From Heliocidaris tuberculata (taxonomy: Eukaryota; Echinodermata; Echinoidea; Camarodonta; Echinometridae): a DNA stretch of 64,000 nt. The stretch lies in the NCBI GenBank assembly GCA_025618425.1, contig CM046838.1, positions 45,525,302 through 45,589,301 of the forward strand. Direction: 5' to 3'. A model generated the notes under the pieces. That model was not told the origin of the DNA, made no database searches, and worked only from the letters and a program-made list of their open reading frames with translations. Made by a program: the position numbers and the translations under genes. This document shows, piece by piece, positions 57,201 through 64,000 of this stretch. Each line of letters starts with the position of its first letter. The first letter of the stretch is position 1.

Positions 57201-58261
57201 TAGCCTGGGCCATCTCCATCCATAAGAGTCAGGTAGGTGGCCATCAAGATCATGGCTGAATTGCCCATTTCATCCAGTGCCAATTGTCCGATGTGCAGTT
57301 CATCAATAGGCTATAGGAGTTGATGTCCAACGTCTGCTTAGGCCATTAGAGTATGATAGGCCATCAAGGTTCATGGGTAAATTGCCTATTGATCCAGTGC
57401 CAACTGTCTAAGCCCCCAACGTATCTTATCGCATCACCTGCATCAATTCTTTTAGGGAGTCTCGTCATTTAGATCCTTTTCCTCTTGTCCATCTACATGT
57501 AGCAATTCGATTAAAATGAAGTCTCATCCTTAGTTGGTCTAATGGACGATTCCATGCAATGTGTCCCATACAACATATATCTTTCGTCCAAAAATGAAAA
57601 ATCTATTGATGTGACCATTGAACAATGAAACTTTCTGTCATCATCACCTACAATCATAGTCATACCAAGAGATTTTTCATGTATGGATGAAACATATGGA
57701 TAAATATCATATGTCATACACACAGAATCGCCCTAATTCATGTTTGTTCTGTTCTCTTTGAACTACATGTAGGTCTAATGCAACTCCCGCTTTCATTTTT
57801 ATATGGCAGAGGACTTTCCTTCATTGTTTTTCTTTTATGAATTGTTTTCTATTAGTTTAAGAAAATGTTTTAAGTGTGTTGAACCATGCAATAGAATTCA
57901 ATAACTTTCTTGATATTTGCCCACACTCAATGTCTGCTCAAGATATTTTACAGGTTAGCAGTCACAGTGATTTAAACCCCTTGCAATTCCTTTCGAATCA
58001 TTCTTTCAGGGTATGTCTCTGGACTGTGTCGAGATCTCCCTCTCTCGTGTCTTTGAGTGCGGTCAGGCGTACGTCGCCCTCTCAAGGGCTACCAGCTTAC
58101 AGGGGCTTCGGGTCCTGGACTTTGAAGGAAGCTGTGTCAGGGCGCATCCAGATGTGATTCGGTTCTATGTCCAGCTACGGAAAGAGCAGAGGCACTTGCA
58201 GCAGACATCAATCCGACGCTACGGCACAGAGGACAAAGAAAACTATGTACCAGGCTACTGA
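42235..58261 (+). CDS. PIF1: PIF1-family 5'-3' DNA helicase, 12 coding exons
   Basis: PIF1 is an SF1B helicase acting at G-quadruplexes, telomeres and mitochondrial DNA. Coding exons: 42235-42379, 43768-43955, 44569-44763, 45286-45535, 46668-46810, 47884-48009, 48444-48550, 54305-54444, 55114-55220, 55886-55973, 57087-57232, 58010-58261. All have GT-AG ends and compatible phases, totalling 628 codons (human PIF1 has 641). Motifs: Walker A GSAGTGKS (residues ~215-222), Ia [14 protein letters not shown], Walker B VDEIS, the PIF1 signature across exons 5/6 ending PFGGIQLI, motif [12 protein letters not shown], then [27 protein letters not shown] and AYVALSRA. The N-terminal ~190 residues match the conserved vertebrate PIF1 N domain. 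Intron 7 carries a full DIRS element and a dead copy of exon 8. The exon 2 donor (GTTGGT) is weak. Confidence 0.93.
49017..49130 (+). pseudogene. Dead duplicate of PIF1 exon 8
   Basis: This stretch aligns with exon 8 (54305-54444): the acceptor ...GATGCAG, then TTGTCCTGCTGAAGTGACTG, AAGGCACCCATGCTACAAGA and AGATCAACTCAA. In the exon frame it reads CPAEVTV then a TAA stop, with further stops and indels, and it has no donor. Homology starts upstream of the acceptor (48987). It is therefore a tandem intronic duplication that has decayed, now separated from the functional exon by the DIRS insertion. Confidence 0.8.
49430..50806 (+). CDS. DIRS ORF1, gag-like protein
   Basis: 458 codons. The first ~110 residues are Ser/Thr/Lys-rich and low complexity. 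A helical segment with [15 protein letters not shown] follows, then an acidic Tyr/Asp stretch, a conserved-looking central region (about 200-370) and a basic Arg/Ser/Gly tail. No zinc knuckle is seen, as is usual for DIRS gag-like proteins. It is the first ORF of the element; ORF2 starts 111 bases after its stop. Function as a nucleocapsid-type protein is inferred from position and composition. Confidence 0.8.
   Translation: MNQSENSAAVAKPAGKATESAPLPAVHDQSHHGSKHPATATSSHTPHESKDSKAKPKTGGKKKPSSSRSGSSANTTSDSKAESSSTSSGNGNQKSKSKTDQVEYGARLSKLESMLAQVIEALPSRAHPRHQGSIPGPSTATELGEVDGSLPLDYDSYEYEYPTCAQPGDDGDSYNGSGGEPLVAVPDFETEQQSNTGPDIAIPALAVKFAARADVGSPLDDNVASSTSYMINHKLEEKMLEETTAKYLPPNNCPFLDAPKVNPVIWDNLTPSTRSRDLKLARVQKLLARGLTAFGHTLSSAAMSENQQNALALLASANFEMNALRKEFIKPEMNSAYSHLCKPSAQVTKFLFGDDLGKRVKDLKEEQKAASGVVKSDQGRSRARTGSTYHPYKSNETFRSRQYKSAGWSSASGSRPHPGASRRPFLDKTGPSRGRRPVQAQRLPAASQGRYQPPPQRK
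50917..52812 (+). CDS. DIRS reverse transcriptase / RNase H (Dam-like tail)
   Basis: 631 codons. The RT domain spans about 60-300: VDLQDAYYS with catalytic D132, [14 protein letters not shown], and YLDD at 196-199. RNase H follows: [11 protein letters not shown] (D362), E398 in NYLETM, D423 in RSDNST, D474 in EADHESR. After residue ~500 comes a segment ([40 protein letters not shown]) that matches the region described in DIRS1 elements as a Dam-methyltransferase-like domain. All catalytic residues I can check are present. The upstream start is uncertain; it overlaps ORF3 by 43 bases in another frame. Confidence 0.92.
   Translation: MRQHSQEWEKITSDQVILEAVKGYKIEFDPNLPRPTRSRAGRQYKRNASESIKIQAEIENLLHKDVIELVPSSYTDGFVSNIFTTPKKNGGVRLILDLSDLNQSVVKQHFKMDNIHTVACLLTPNCYMASVDLQDAYYSICIHPTFRKYLQFTWQNRHWQFKALPNGLSSAPRLFTKMLKPIFATLREAGHIVLGYLDDTIIVGESESQVKATIKATTQVFSDLGFKVHPSKSVLRPVQEIQFLGFIINTTDMTIKLPSEKIQKIQMECEILLSRPHSTIRQVAHVIGLLISTFPAVQYGPLFYRNLEKCKIRALRINSGHFDRSMILSNKAKEELQWWISHIQDAVSPIIRENPSHEIRTDASGSGWGATDLQSSTGGRWNEVELERAKSNEINYLETMAISFGLKSFHTHTRNTHILIRSDNSTAVSYINNMGGIKSPSCNQAASDIWKWCIERSIWISAAYLPGIQNTEADHESRHFNDRTEWMLNKRAFRKIVQTFGTPEIDIFASRLNAQVERYVSWLPDPGAEAVDAFSLTWTHVDFYAFPPFCLLARCIQKIKADKATGILVVPKWPTQAWFPCLNNILIGEPLLLTRNVDLLTQPSSHVPHPLHDRLDLLCCRVSGDPSRIWT
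52770..53753 (+). CDS. DIRS tyrosine recombinase
   Basis: 327 codons. The N-terminal helical SAM-like core-binding region is at about 15-115 and the catalytic domain at about 125-320. Catalytic set: R163 in SAQRAQTL, H273-x-x-R276 in [11 protein letters not shown]299 in QAGWSS and the nucleophile Y309 in FQLFYHK. It would integrate the circular DNA intermediate, in place of a DDE integrase. It overlaps the end of the RT ORF, a compact arrangement usual for the group. No frameshift or stop is visible, so it may be active. Confidence 0.92.
   Translation: MLQGIRGPFENLDLDERVIDVLTASWRRTTRKQYQVYWTKWTKFCTREKTNHLHPSVNSVLSFLSELFFQENASYSTLNAARSALSSYVTLVNSVHSVGSHPLVCRFLKGTFNLRPPRPRYNDTWDVSIALQFLRRWSPARMLNLKQITLKLCLLLALISAQRAQTLYLLNLDNIKLKQSSVTFKVDDLLKQSRPGHYGCSFSFKSYPPDRRLCVVHYLRTYIRRTKEIRGQERRLFISHTKPHSKVSSQTISRWIKETLSAAGVDTTRYKAHSTRSAAVSAASRANVPVSCILNQAGWSSEKTFQLFYHKPLAGHNDIFSQAVLQQ
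53932..54047. repeat. DIRS internal complementary region
   Basis: 53932-53970 is the inverse of the left terminus (49169-49208), with one mismatch over ~39 bases. 53971-54047 is the inverse of the right terminus (about 54197-54276). The two halves abut at AAAATT/GAAAGC, which would be the circle junction. It is consistent with rolling or template-jump completion of the ends during reverse transcription. Confidence 0.88.
55430..55562 (+). repeat. A-rich / C-run / T-run low-complexity tract
   Basis: Runs of AAAAC units, a C10-11 run (55440-55451) and T16 (55546-55562) in PIF1 intron 9. No function apparent. Confidence 0.8.
56026..56150 (+). repeat. Dispersed repeat (copy 2 of 3)
   Basis: TATGAGCTTTCTCATTCTTT, then CTGTAAAGGATTGCTCCTCA. 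It is related to 34615-34712 (inverse) and 61126-61220. PIF1 intron 10. Confidence 0.55.
56700..57060 (+). repeat. Pyrimidine-rich tract before PIF1 exon 11
   Basis: Roughly 360 bases of CT-rich repeats ending 26 bases before exon 11 (57087). The open frames over it are artefacts. It acts in effect as a giant polypyrimidine tract for that acceptor. Confidence 0.85.
57544..57733. mobile_element. MITE related to 31666-32320
   Basis: GGACGATTCCATGCAATGTG at the left and CACACAGAATCGCCC at the right are inverted ends. The arms continue through CATACAACATAT / ATATCATATGTCATAC, and a central inverted pair AAAAATGAAAAATCT / AGATTTTTCATG is present. TAA is found beside both ends. PIF1 intron 11. Confidence 0.6.
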
Positions 58262-58530
58262 CCCTACTACATCTCCGTCTACATTTCTAATAGGCAGTGG
58301 GTGTGCTAGATTTTTAGATGTTGCAGACCTCAATCTGACGCTGAGGCACTCTGCAGGATAGAGTAAAACTAAGCACCGGACTAATGAAGCCTTAACTGGC
58401 AGTGTGCTTGCTAGAGTTTCACTTGCTACAGACCTCGATGCTATGCTAAGGCAATCAGGACAAAGAAAATTATGCACTGGAATACCGAAGTTACTGCCTG
58501 ACCAATAATTTGCATCGGGCCTGATACGTG
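58194..58530 (+). repeat. Three diverged tandem copies of the PIF1 tail
   Basis: The last ~22 codons of PIF1 and adjoining 3'UTR form unit 1 (GCAGACATCAATCCGACGCT, GGACAAAGAAAACTATG). Unit 2 (about 58319-58425) has GCAGACCTCAATCTGACGCT. Unit 3 (about 58427-58530) has ACAGACCTCGATGCTATGCT and GGACAAAGAAAATTATGCAC. Units 2 and 3 lie after the stop codon. The period is ~105-120 bp. Confidence 0.75.
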
Positions 58531-60420
58531 TACAATGTCTCTAATGCTGTTTGTCAAAAAAGTTTGAGCAGTGTCATTTGGATACTGCTAATGAGGAGAA
58601 GTTTTAAATTGATCAGCTTTCCCTTCCCAAATTAGCACCAATTATTATTACATGTATTTCCCGGGGGGGCACTCAGATTTTTTTCAGACGGGAGTGTGCC
58701 GCAGCCGCCCTCGAAACGGTGGTCTAAGGAACGGACTAGAAGCGAAAAACACGGTCTTTGGAACGGTGTATCCATACCCAGCTGAGCGAAAAAAACATGG
58801 TCTAAGGAACTACAGCACTTAGTGTGGGGATTCTATAGTGCATGCATATAATTATGCAATTGCACACGCAAGTGAATGGACGTACGTACGTGAGAGCAAG
58901 GGAACGGGGCACGCCGGGGGAAACGGAGAGAGACGAGCGCTTTTTGATTGATCCGATCAGCTATCTTGAGAACGCATTAGAAGGGTGAGAACGGCAGTTT
59001 ATGGAATCAGCCGTTGAAAAGGGGGTCGTCAAAGCGGCACATACCCGTCTGTCCAATATGTTAAGTGCCCCCCCCCCCTCCCCCCGGGATATTTTCCACT
59101 TTTAAAAAGTTTGAAATAAAGAAAGATGTATATTAAATGAACCAATGTGAATGGAAATCGCAAAATTTAAAAGAAAAATTGCCAATTTGTACACAAAAGT
59201 TGTACATGTGATTATATATTTTACACTGCGTTGCAAATTTGAGAGACTTTACTTTAATGATAAGCTACAATTAAATTGCTCTTATTCGTAAACGGCACAT
59301 TGGACTTTATTAGAAATCGACTTTTCTGTGATTTTTGCTCTTTCTGCCCATGTATAATGTGTAATTCCTAGCAATCTGGATTCCAAGATAATACAAAAAT
59401 GTCAGTGAAAGGATACACATACTGTACTACTATGGGTTAACTTGTGAAACAGTTGGGATAAATTCCAACAGGATACTTCAGCAAGGACATGAAAAACTAT
59501 GGACGGGTGTATTGAAGTTCCTACAGAAGGCCTGCTACAGTGTCACTGTGTCGATGCACATCATCAAAAAACTTGTGAAACAATCTTAGCGAAGCTCAAT
59601 CTGCTGTTATGTAAATTCAGATCAGCAAGGACTACATGTACTTATGCACATGGTTGTTGCAGCTCTAAATCAGATTAGAAGGTTTTGGGAGGAGCGGAAT
59701 GCAAACTTAAGAGATTTTACAGACAGCGCAACTGATGAGTATCCCAGAATTCAACTCGTAAATGAAAAACGGCAACTTTATATCAAATTTTTGAAGAACA
59801 TGCCAGAATTAACTTCAATTTCATTGTTTTTTAATAATGGTTTGAAGTCAAACTTTTTGTCTTTCAATGACTGCAATTAAAAGTTTTAGAAAATAAACAA
59901 AAGTCACATTCTGAACTTATTTTAATGATATTAATAATTCTATTGATCACTGCAATCAATTTTCCCCTTAGGAAATTATGTGATAAGATTCATCTTATCT
60001 TTGGAAAATCACAATTCACAAATTAGTTCAATTTTTTTTTTCTTATCAGTACATTTTTTGACAGGTATTGAATCCATTCATGGGTATAAAAAAAGGCCAT
60101 GAAACAAATCTTTCTCTTTGAAAAAGCTTTTTAATTTTTTCCCGCTCTTAACTTTTGCTTTTCTCAGTTGAACTTTCTATGGTGCTACATGTATTTGAAG
60201 AGTAAATGACCTGTTAAGAAATAAGTGACATTGATATCAAATTCACACCAAGATGTATTCATGTCCATCCATTTTTTTATGAAAGTTATGTGTGTGGTGC
60301 TACATGTATTTATATGCTGAATGAATGTGCCAGTAATTGTGCTGTAATGTGTATTTCTGTGGTATTGATCATGTTTTTATAATATGTATTTTTGAAATGC
60401 AAAATAAAGTTCTTATTTTC
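58262..60420 (+). other. PIF1 3' region with candidate poly(A) signals
   Basis: No further coding exon recognised. AATAAA-type signals at 59890-59895 and 60403-60408 are possible PIF1 poly(A) sites. The region includes a MITE (58668-59092). An ATG-initiated frame at 59644-59880 has no recognisable family and looks like UTR. Confidence 0.45.
58668..59092. mobile_element. MITE with CCCGGGGGGGCACT ends
   Basis: The left end CCCGGGGGGGCACTCAGATT...CAGACGGGAGTGTGCCGC is inverted at the right as GCGGCACATACCCGTCTGTC...AAGTGCCCCCC. The interior has three copies of a CGGTCTAAGGAACGG-like word. It resembles the 8877-9451 element in its G-run plus CACTCA cap. The target duplication is unclear. Confidence 0.65.
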
Positions 60421-60805
60421 AAGAATGAAAACTGGGTTTCATTTTTAGTTTTTTTTACAGAATCAAGAGAGCAGGGTTATAGCCAGCCTGATCAGAGTGG
60501 TGGAAAATACCAGTTCTAGGGGCTTTTCGGGGTGAGATCCCGACTGCACCGTTGGATTATACATGGGCCCCGTTGCTTGGATGGAGCACACAGTGTGCTG
60601 CATAGTCTGGCTTTTGACATGGTTTTGTTGTTGGTTGAGTCAGTCAATTTTAAAAAAATATAACAAACTATCCTTACAAATCACCGACAAGCATTTATAA
60701 TTAATTTTGGAGCCTAACAAAGTCATTTTCAGGAGATAAGGTGTATATTCGTGTATTCTATATTACTCATTTATGATAATGACACAACAATTACAACAAG
60801 GTAAT

Positions 60806-60924
60806 TTTCTTGGTCCCACTCCTTTGTATTTTATTGCTTTTTAGTCCTGGTATAACACGGTTTCAATATAAAAGGAAATTCCCTTGGTCCAAAGGAGTTG
60901 GTTATAATGAGGTTCCACTGTCTG
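60806..60924. repeat. Fragment of a CAGTGGAACC-type MITE
   Basis: TCTTGGTCCCACTCCTTTG ... GGTCCAAAGGAGTTGGTTAT and AATGAGGTTCCACTGTC form an inverted arrangement related to the element at 61455-61656. Confidence 0.5.
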
Positions 60925-61125
60925 CAAACATATCAAAATGAGGGGAGGAGTCTATGGGTGTACAATGACTCCTTTTTTCTTTTTTCTTTTTTTGAGTAAA
61001 GATATCTCTCTTCTCTTCATTTTTTATCGATAGAAACCCTGATTTTCCTTAAAAGTGGCAAAATTTGAATCCATTTAAAAAAAAAAATCTTAGAGAAATT
61101 GGAGTTTTGGTAAAGGTTAGAAATA

Positions 61126-61220
61126 GCTTGTGAGCTTTCTCTCTCTCTCTCTCAGACTTTAGTCCTGCATGGAGGAATGGTGTTCAGTAACAATGGCCCA
61201 TAAAGGATTGCTCTCGAAGT
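61126..61220 (+). repeat. Dispersed repeat (copy 3 of 3)
   Basis: TTGTGAGCTTTCTCTCTCTC ... CCATAAAGGATTGCTCTCGA, related to 56026-56150 and to the inverse of 34615-34712. Confidence 0.5.
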
Positions 61221-61454
61221 GCTTTTTGTGATTGGGGACTAATAAAATCATAATAATGTAAACAATATTAAGAATACAGAATGAGTTAGAATAGATGAAT
61301 GGAACCTGCAGGGCTGCACCTATATCTTCCTAAGTACATGTACATGTATTACAGAGAAGCCGTCCTGCACATGATCATGTTGAATACATGTACATTCATA
61401 TTGATGGGAAAAGTAGCTACATGTACATCCAATGGATGAAATATTAATTACAGG

Positions 61455-61656
61455 TACAGTGGAACCTTGTTATAACAAACTCCTTGGGACCAAGTAAATT
61501 ACATGTACCTTATTATATTGAAACCTTGTTATATCAGGGTTAGAAAACAATAGAATATAAAGAGGTAGGACTGGAAAAATCGCCTTGTTATAGTGAGAGA
61601 TTGTTAGAACCATAGACGTATTGGTTAGAACAGTGTTCTTTATCACAAGGTTTCAC
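61455..61656. mobile_element. TA-flanked MITE, CAGTGGAACC ends (pogo/mariner type)
   Basis: CAGTGGAACCTTGTTATAAC at the left and ATCACAAGGTTTCACTG at the right are inverted and flanked by TA. Such ends are widespread in Tc1/mariner/pogo-derived MITEs. No ORF. Confidence 0.65.
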
Positions 61657-61658
61657 TG

Positions 61659-61834
61659 TACAGTTAACTTTGCACAAGTCGAATCTGTTGGGACCACAAA
61701 AAATAGTTTGACTTATGCAAAATTTGAATTAGGAAATGTAGATTACACATGCTTTGCATAGTTTGGTCAAAAAAATGTATTCGACTTGGGTAAAGTTCGA
61801 CTTATGCGACTTCGAATTATGCAAGGTTAACTGT
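61659..61834. mobile_element. Adjacent MITE, CAGTTAACTTTGCAC ends
   Basis: CAGTTAACTTTGCACAAGTC at the left is matched by the inverse of ATTATGCAAGGTTAACTG at the right. It starts two bases after the previous element, sharing its TA. Confidence 0.65.
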
Positions 61835-62013
61835 GCTTATCTTGTCGCGGAAATATTAGATTCAGAGTGGTAAGAAAGAGAAAAGCAATAGAGAAAAAGG
61901 ATGTGTGTATGGTGTGAGTGTGTGGGGCACACCTGAGAAAGAGATCAGAGATTTTCAGAAAATTGTGCCCCCCCCCCCCCAAATCTTGGATCTGCCCCTG
62001 GCAAAAACTTATT

Positions 62014-62262
62014 GGCCTGTATTCTGAACTCTGGTTTAACTTAAACTCTAGTCTAAGTTAAACCAGAGCTTTAATTAAAACTGACTTAAAGCATAAGTCC
62101 CGTCTAAATTTCTGTAGAAAGTTAAGCCATACTAGAGTTTAAAGTTAAACCGGATTTCAGAATGTGATTTTCTAAAACTCTGGTTCAAAGAGCAGTTTTA
62201 GACTGGGTTTAAACTACACTTAGACCGCGGTTTAAGTTAAACCGGAGTTCAGAATACGGGCC
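62014..62262. mobile_element. Palindromic MITE, GGCCTGTATTCTGAAC ends
   Basis: GGCCTGTATTCTGAACTCTG at the left is the inverse of GGAGTTCAGAATACGGGCC at the right. The arms continue in GTTTAACTTAAAC-type words and the whole 249 bp is rich in GGTTTAA/TTAAACC. Confidence 0.75.
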
Positions 62263-62626
62263 ATGTTGTCTCAGTCATTGATCTAGTAGAAGTCGGTGGT
62301 TTCAGTCCTAGCTACACATGTCTTCTCCTTACCTTGCTTCAGAAATAGAATGCAAACAAAAAGAAGAAACATAGACAACCATTTATCGTTTAAAAAAATA
62401 TATTTATATATTTATATTTATTCAGGGAGAATCAAGGTGATGGAAATCAACGATGACAAACTTTAATGGAGACCTGCACTCAACACATGTTATACAATAG
62501 GTTGCCTCATTCTCATATTTAGTAATCTAGTAATATGCAAATAAGAGGTGAAAATATACTAAAATTAGTCACCCATACATGTACATGTATATCATGTTTT
62601 ATCTTTAAAAGTACATCTACATAGGC

Positions 62627-62784
62627 CAGTGGCAGATTTTGTGAGGGATGGGGCCTATTATTCACAAAATTTTCTGACAAGCCAAAAAAAAAAAAAAGAA
62701 GAAAAAAAGAGGTCATCACCATTTTGGGGGTGTCTTTTTTTTTCCCAAGGGGAGGAAGCCCGGGCCCCCCTGGATCCGCCCCTG
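62627..62784. mobile_element. hAT-type MITE with exact 8-bp duplication
   Basis: CAGTGGCAGATTTTG at the left and GGATCCGCCCCTG at the right, flanked by ACATAGGC at 62619-62626 and 62785-62792. CAG...CTG ends and an 8-bp duplication are hAT features. 158 bp, no coding capacity. Confidence 0.8.
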
Positions 62785-62866
62785 ACATAGGCCTTTGTAC
62801 ACAACTTCTGTAGGCTATAAATGTATATCCAGAAGATAAACATAACCACATCATGTATAGTTGTTT

Positions 62867-63270
62867 TTATTAAAACTCATTGACATACATGTAATTGCTA
62901 AAAATATACAGGCATTCCAAAGAACCCTCCTCTAGTACAGTGTGTTCCAAAAGGTAAGTGTATCCAAACATAAGATAAATGAGAAAATCTGTTGTTTTTT
63001 TTTAAACCTCCTTGCCATACATGTAATTGCTAAAAATATACAGGCATTCCGAAGAACCCTCCTCTAGGGTGTGTTCCAAAAGGTACATGTATCCAAACAT
63101 TAGATAAATGAGGAAATATGTTTTTTTCTTTTTCTTTTTTTAAACCTCACTGACATATACATGTAATTGCTGAAATTATATAGGCATTCCAAAGAACCCT
63201 CCTCTAGGGTTTGTTCCAAAAGCTAAGTGTATCCAAACAATATATAAATGAGGAAATCTGTTTTTTGTTG
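62867..63270 (+). repeat. Tandem triplication, ~125-135 bp unit
   Basis: Three units each contain ACATGTAATTGCT, AGGCATTCC, AAGAACCCTCCTCTAG, GTTCCAAAAG and TATCCAAACA, separated by T-rich linkers. They differ by a few substitutions and indels. Confidence 0.85.
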
Positions 63271-64000
63271 TTCTTTCTTTTTCATACTCCTTGACATTTA
63301 TATATCACCTTTATATTCTTGGCAGAATCATTTCATGATCCCTTGATACCAGTATCTAAAGTGAAGTATTTGAAGACAGCATTCAGTCTTTTACCTTCCT
63401 AAACTTAGAAAAAAATTGAGTTTTCAAGAAATACTATTGCAAGTAATGCCACTGTGTAATCATTATTTCCATTTATCATCTATTTTCCCTACATAGTGGG
63501 ATTGGCTGTAGGTCCTTTTCCCTTATGGCACCTGCAGGCAATTCTCCAGCATTCACATTATGGCAGTCTAATTAGATCTTCTACAAGAGTCTCATTCTCA
63601 GTGTTCTCTCGTCTGCCTCGTGGTCTCAGCCCAATTGCTTTGAAATGAGGCACTCTATTTCCCAAGAATATTTATAGATATTGAAATAAACACCTTTGTA
63701 AGGATCAAGTTGAGCGAAAGTGAAGTTAGCTTTGATTTTTAAGGACACCATAGATTTTTGGGAACTTATGTAGGTAGACTAGTCACATGGAAGTTGGAAT
63801 GGATAACGTGGGCATGGCATGGATATTGAGCTGTGAGGAAAACTTTGTTTTACCTGCTGATGCATTTTGTATGTATCGAGTGTTAATAAACAAAGTCCTT
63901 ACAAATTACCACGTTGTCTTCAATGATCTTGATGTATATCTACATTTCATAAAACAAAGTGATTCCATCACAACGGTTAAAGGAATTTCATTGACACAGT
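63271..64000. other. No gene recognised
   Basis: Mixed unique-looking sequence. AATAAA words occur at 63682-63688 and 63885-63890, which could end a transcript, but no exon was identified. Confidence 0.4.

Noticed and set aside
59644..59880. A 78-codon gene downstream of PIF1
   Set aside because: No recognisable domain, no splice context, followed closely by an AATAAA word; more likely 3'UTR.
62867..63270. CRISPR-like array
   Set aside because: Units are long, imperfect and contiguous in animal DNA, without regular short spacers; an ordinary tandem triplication.

Overview
This 64 kb window is animal genomic DNA: spliced genes with GT-AG introns, abundant microsatellites and G/C homopolymer runs, and very many short inverted-repeat transposons. 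The recurrent acatgtacatgta-type words, the three-ORF DIRS retrotransposon and the repeat families suggest a marine deuterostome, most likely an echinoderm such as a sea urchin. That assignment is inference; no species can be read from the sequence.

Three genes are well supported. (1) A TRIM-type RING/B-box protein, coded in one uninterrupted exon at 20709-22682 (+), with a probable 5'UTR intron. (2) S-methyl-5'-thioadenosine phosphorylase (MTAP) on the minus strand, reassembled here from seven exons between 40919 and 28371 (273 codons). (3) A PIF1-family DNA helicase on the plus strand, reassembled from twelve coding exons between 42235 and 58261 (628 codons). MTAP and PIF1 are head to head; the ~1.3 kb between their start codons holds a CRE palindrome, two inverted CCAAT boxes and a small palindromic element, so it is a candidate shared promoter.

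Layout. 1-4010: a partial hypothetical ORF, a 500-base assembly gap, and two near-identical ~0.9 kb copies of a repeat with a tRNA-Gly-like module at one end and a hairpin plus CTAG (Helitron-like) at the other. 4011-11614: a possible broken exon, several MITEs and simple repeats. 11615-18735: a ~7.1 kb unit bounded by inverted repeats and a TA duplication, with subterminal tandem repeats and a decayed six-exon gene of unknown function on the minus strand. 18736-25600: TRIM gene, tandem repeats 3' of it, then ~1.4 kb of pyrimidine minisatellite. 25601-40919: MTAP and its repeat-filled introns. 40920-60420: promoter region, PIF1 and its 3' region. 60421-64000: MITEs and a tandem triplication, no gene recognised.

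The most notable structure is in PIF1 intron 7. A complete DIRS retrotransposon (about 49169-54276; gag-like, RT/RNase H and tyrosine recombinase ORFs all open; inverted termini and a composite internal complementary region present) lies between a stop-containing duplicate of PIF1 exon 8 and the functional exon 8. The right end of the element carries a consensus splice donor 54 bases before the real exon 8 acceptor.
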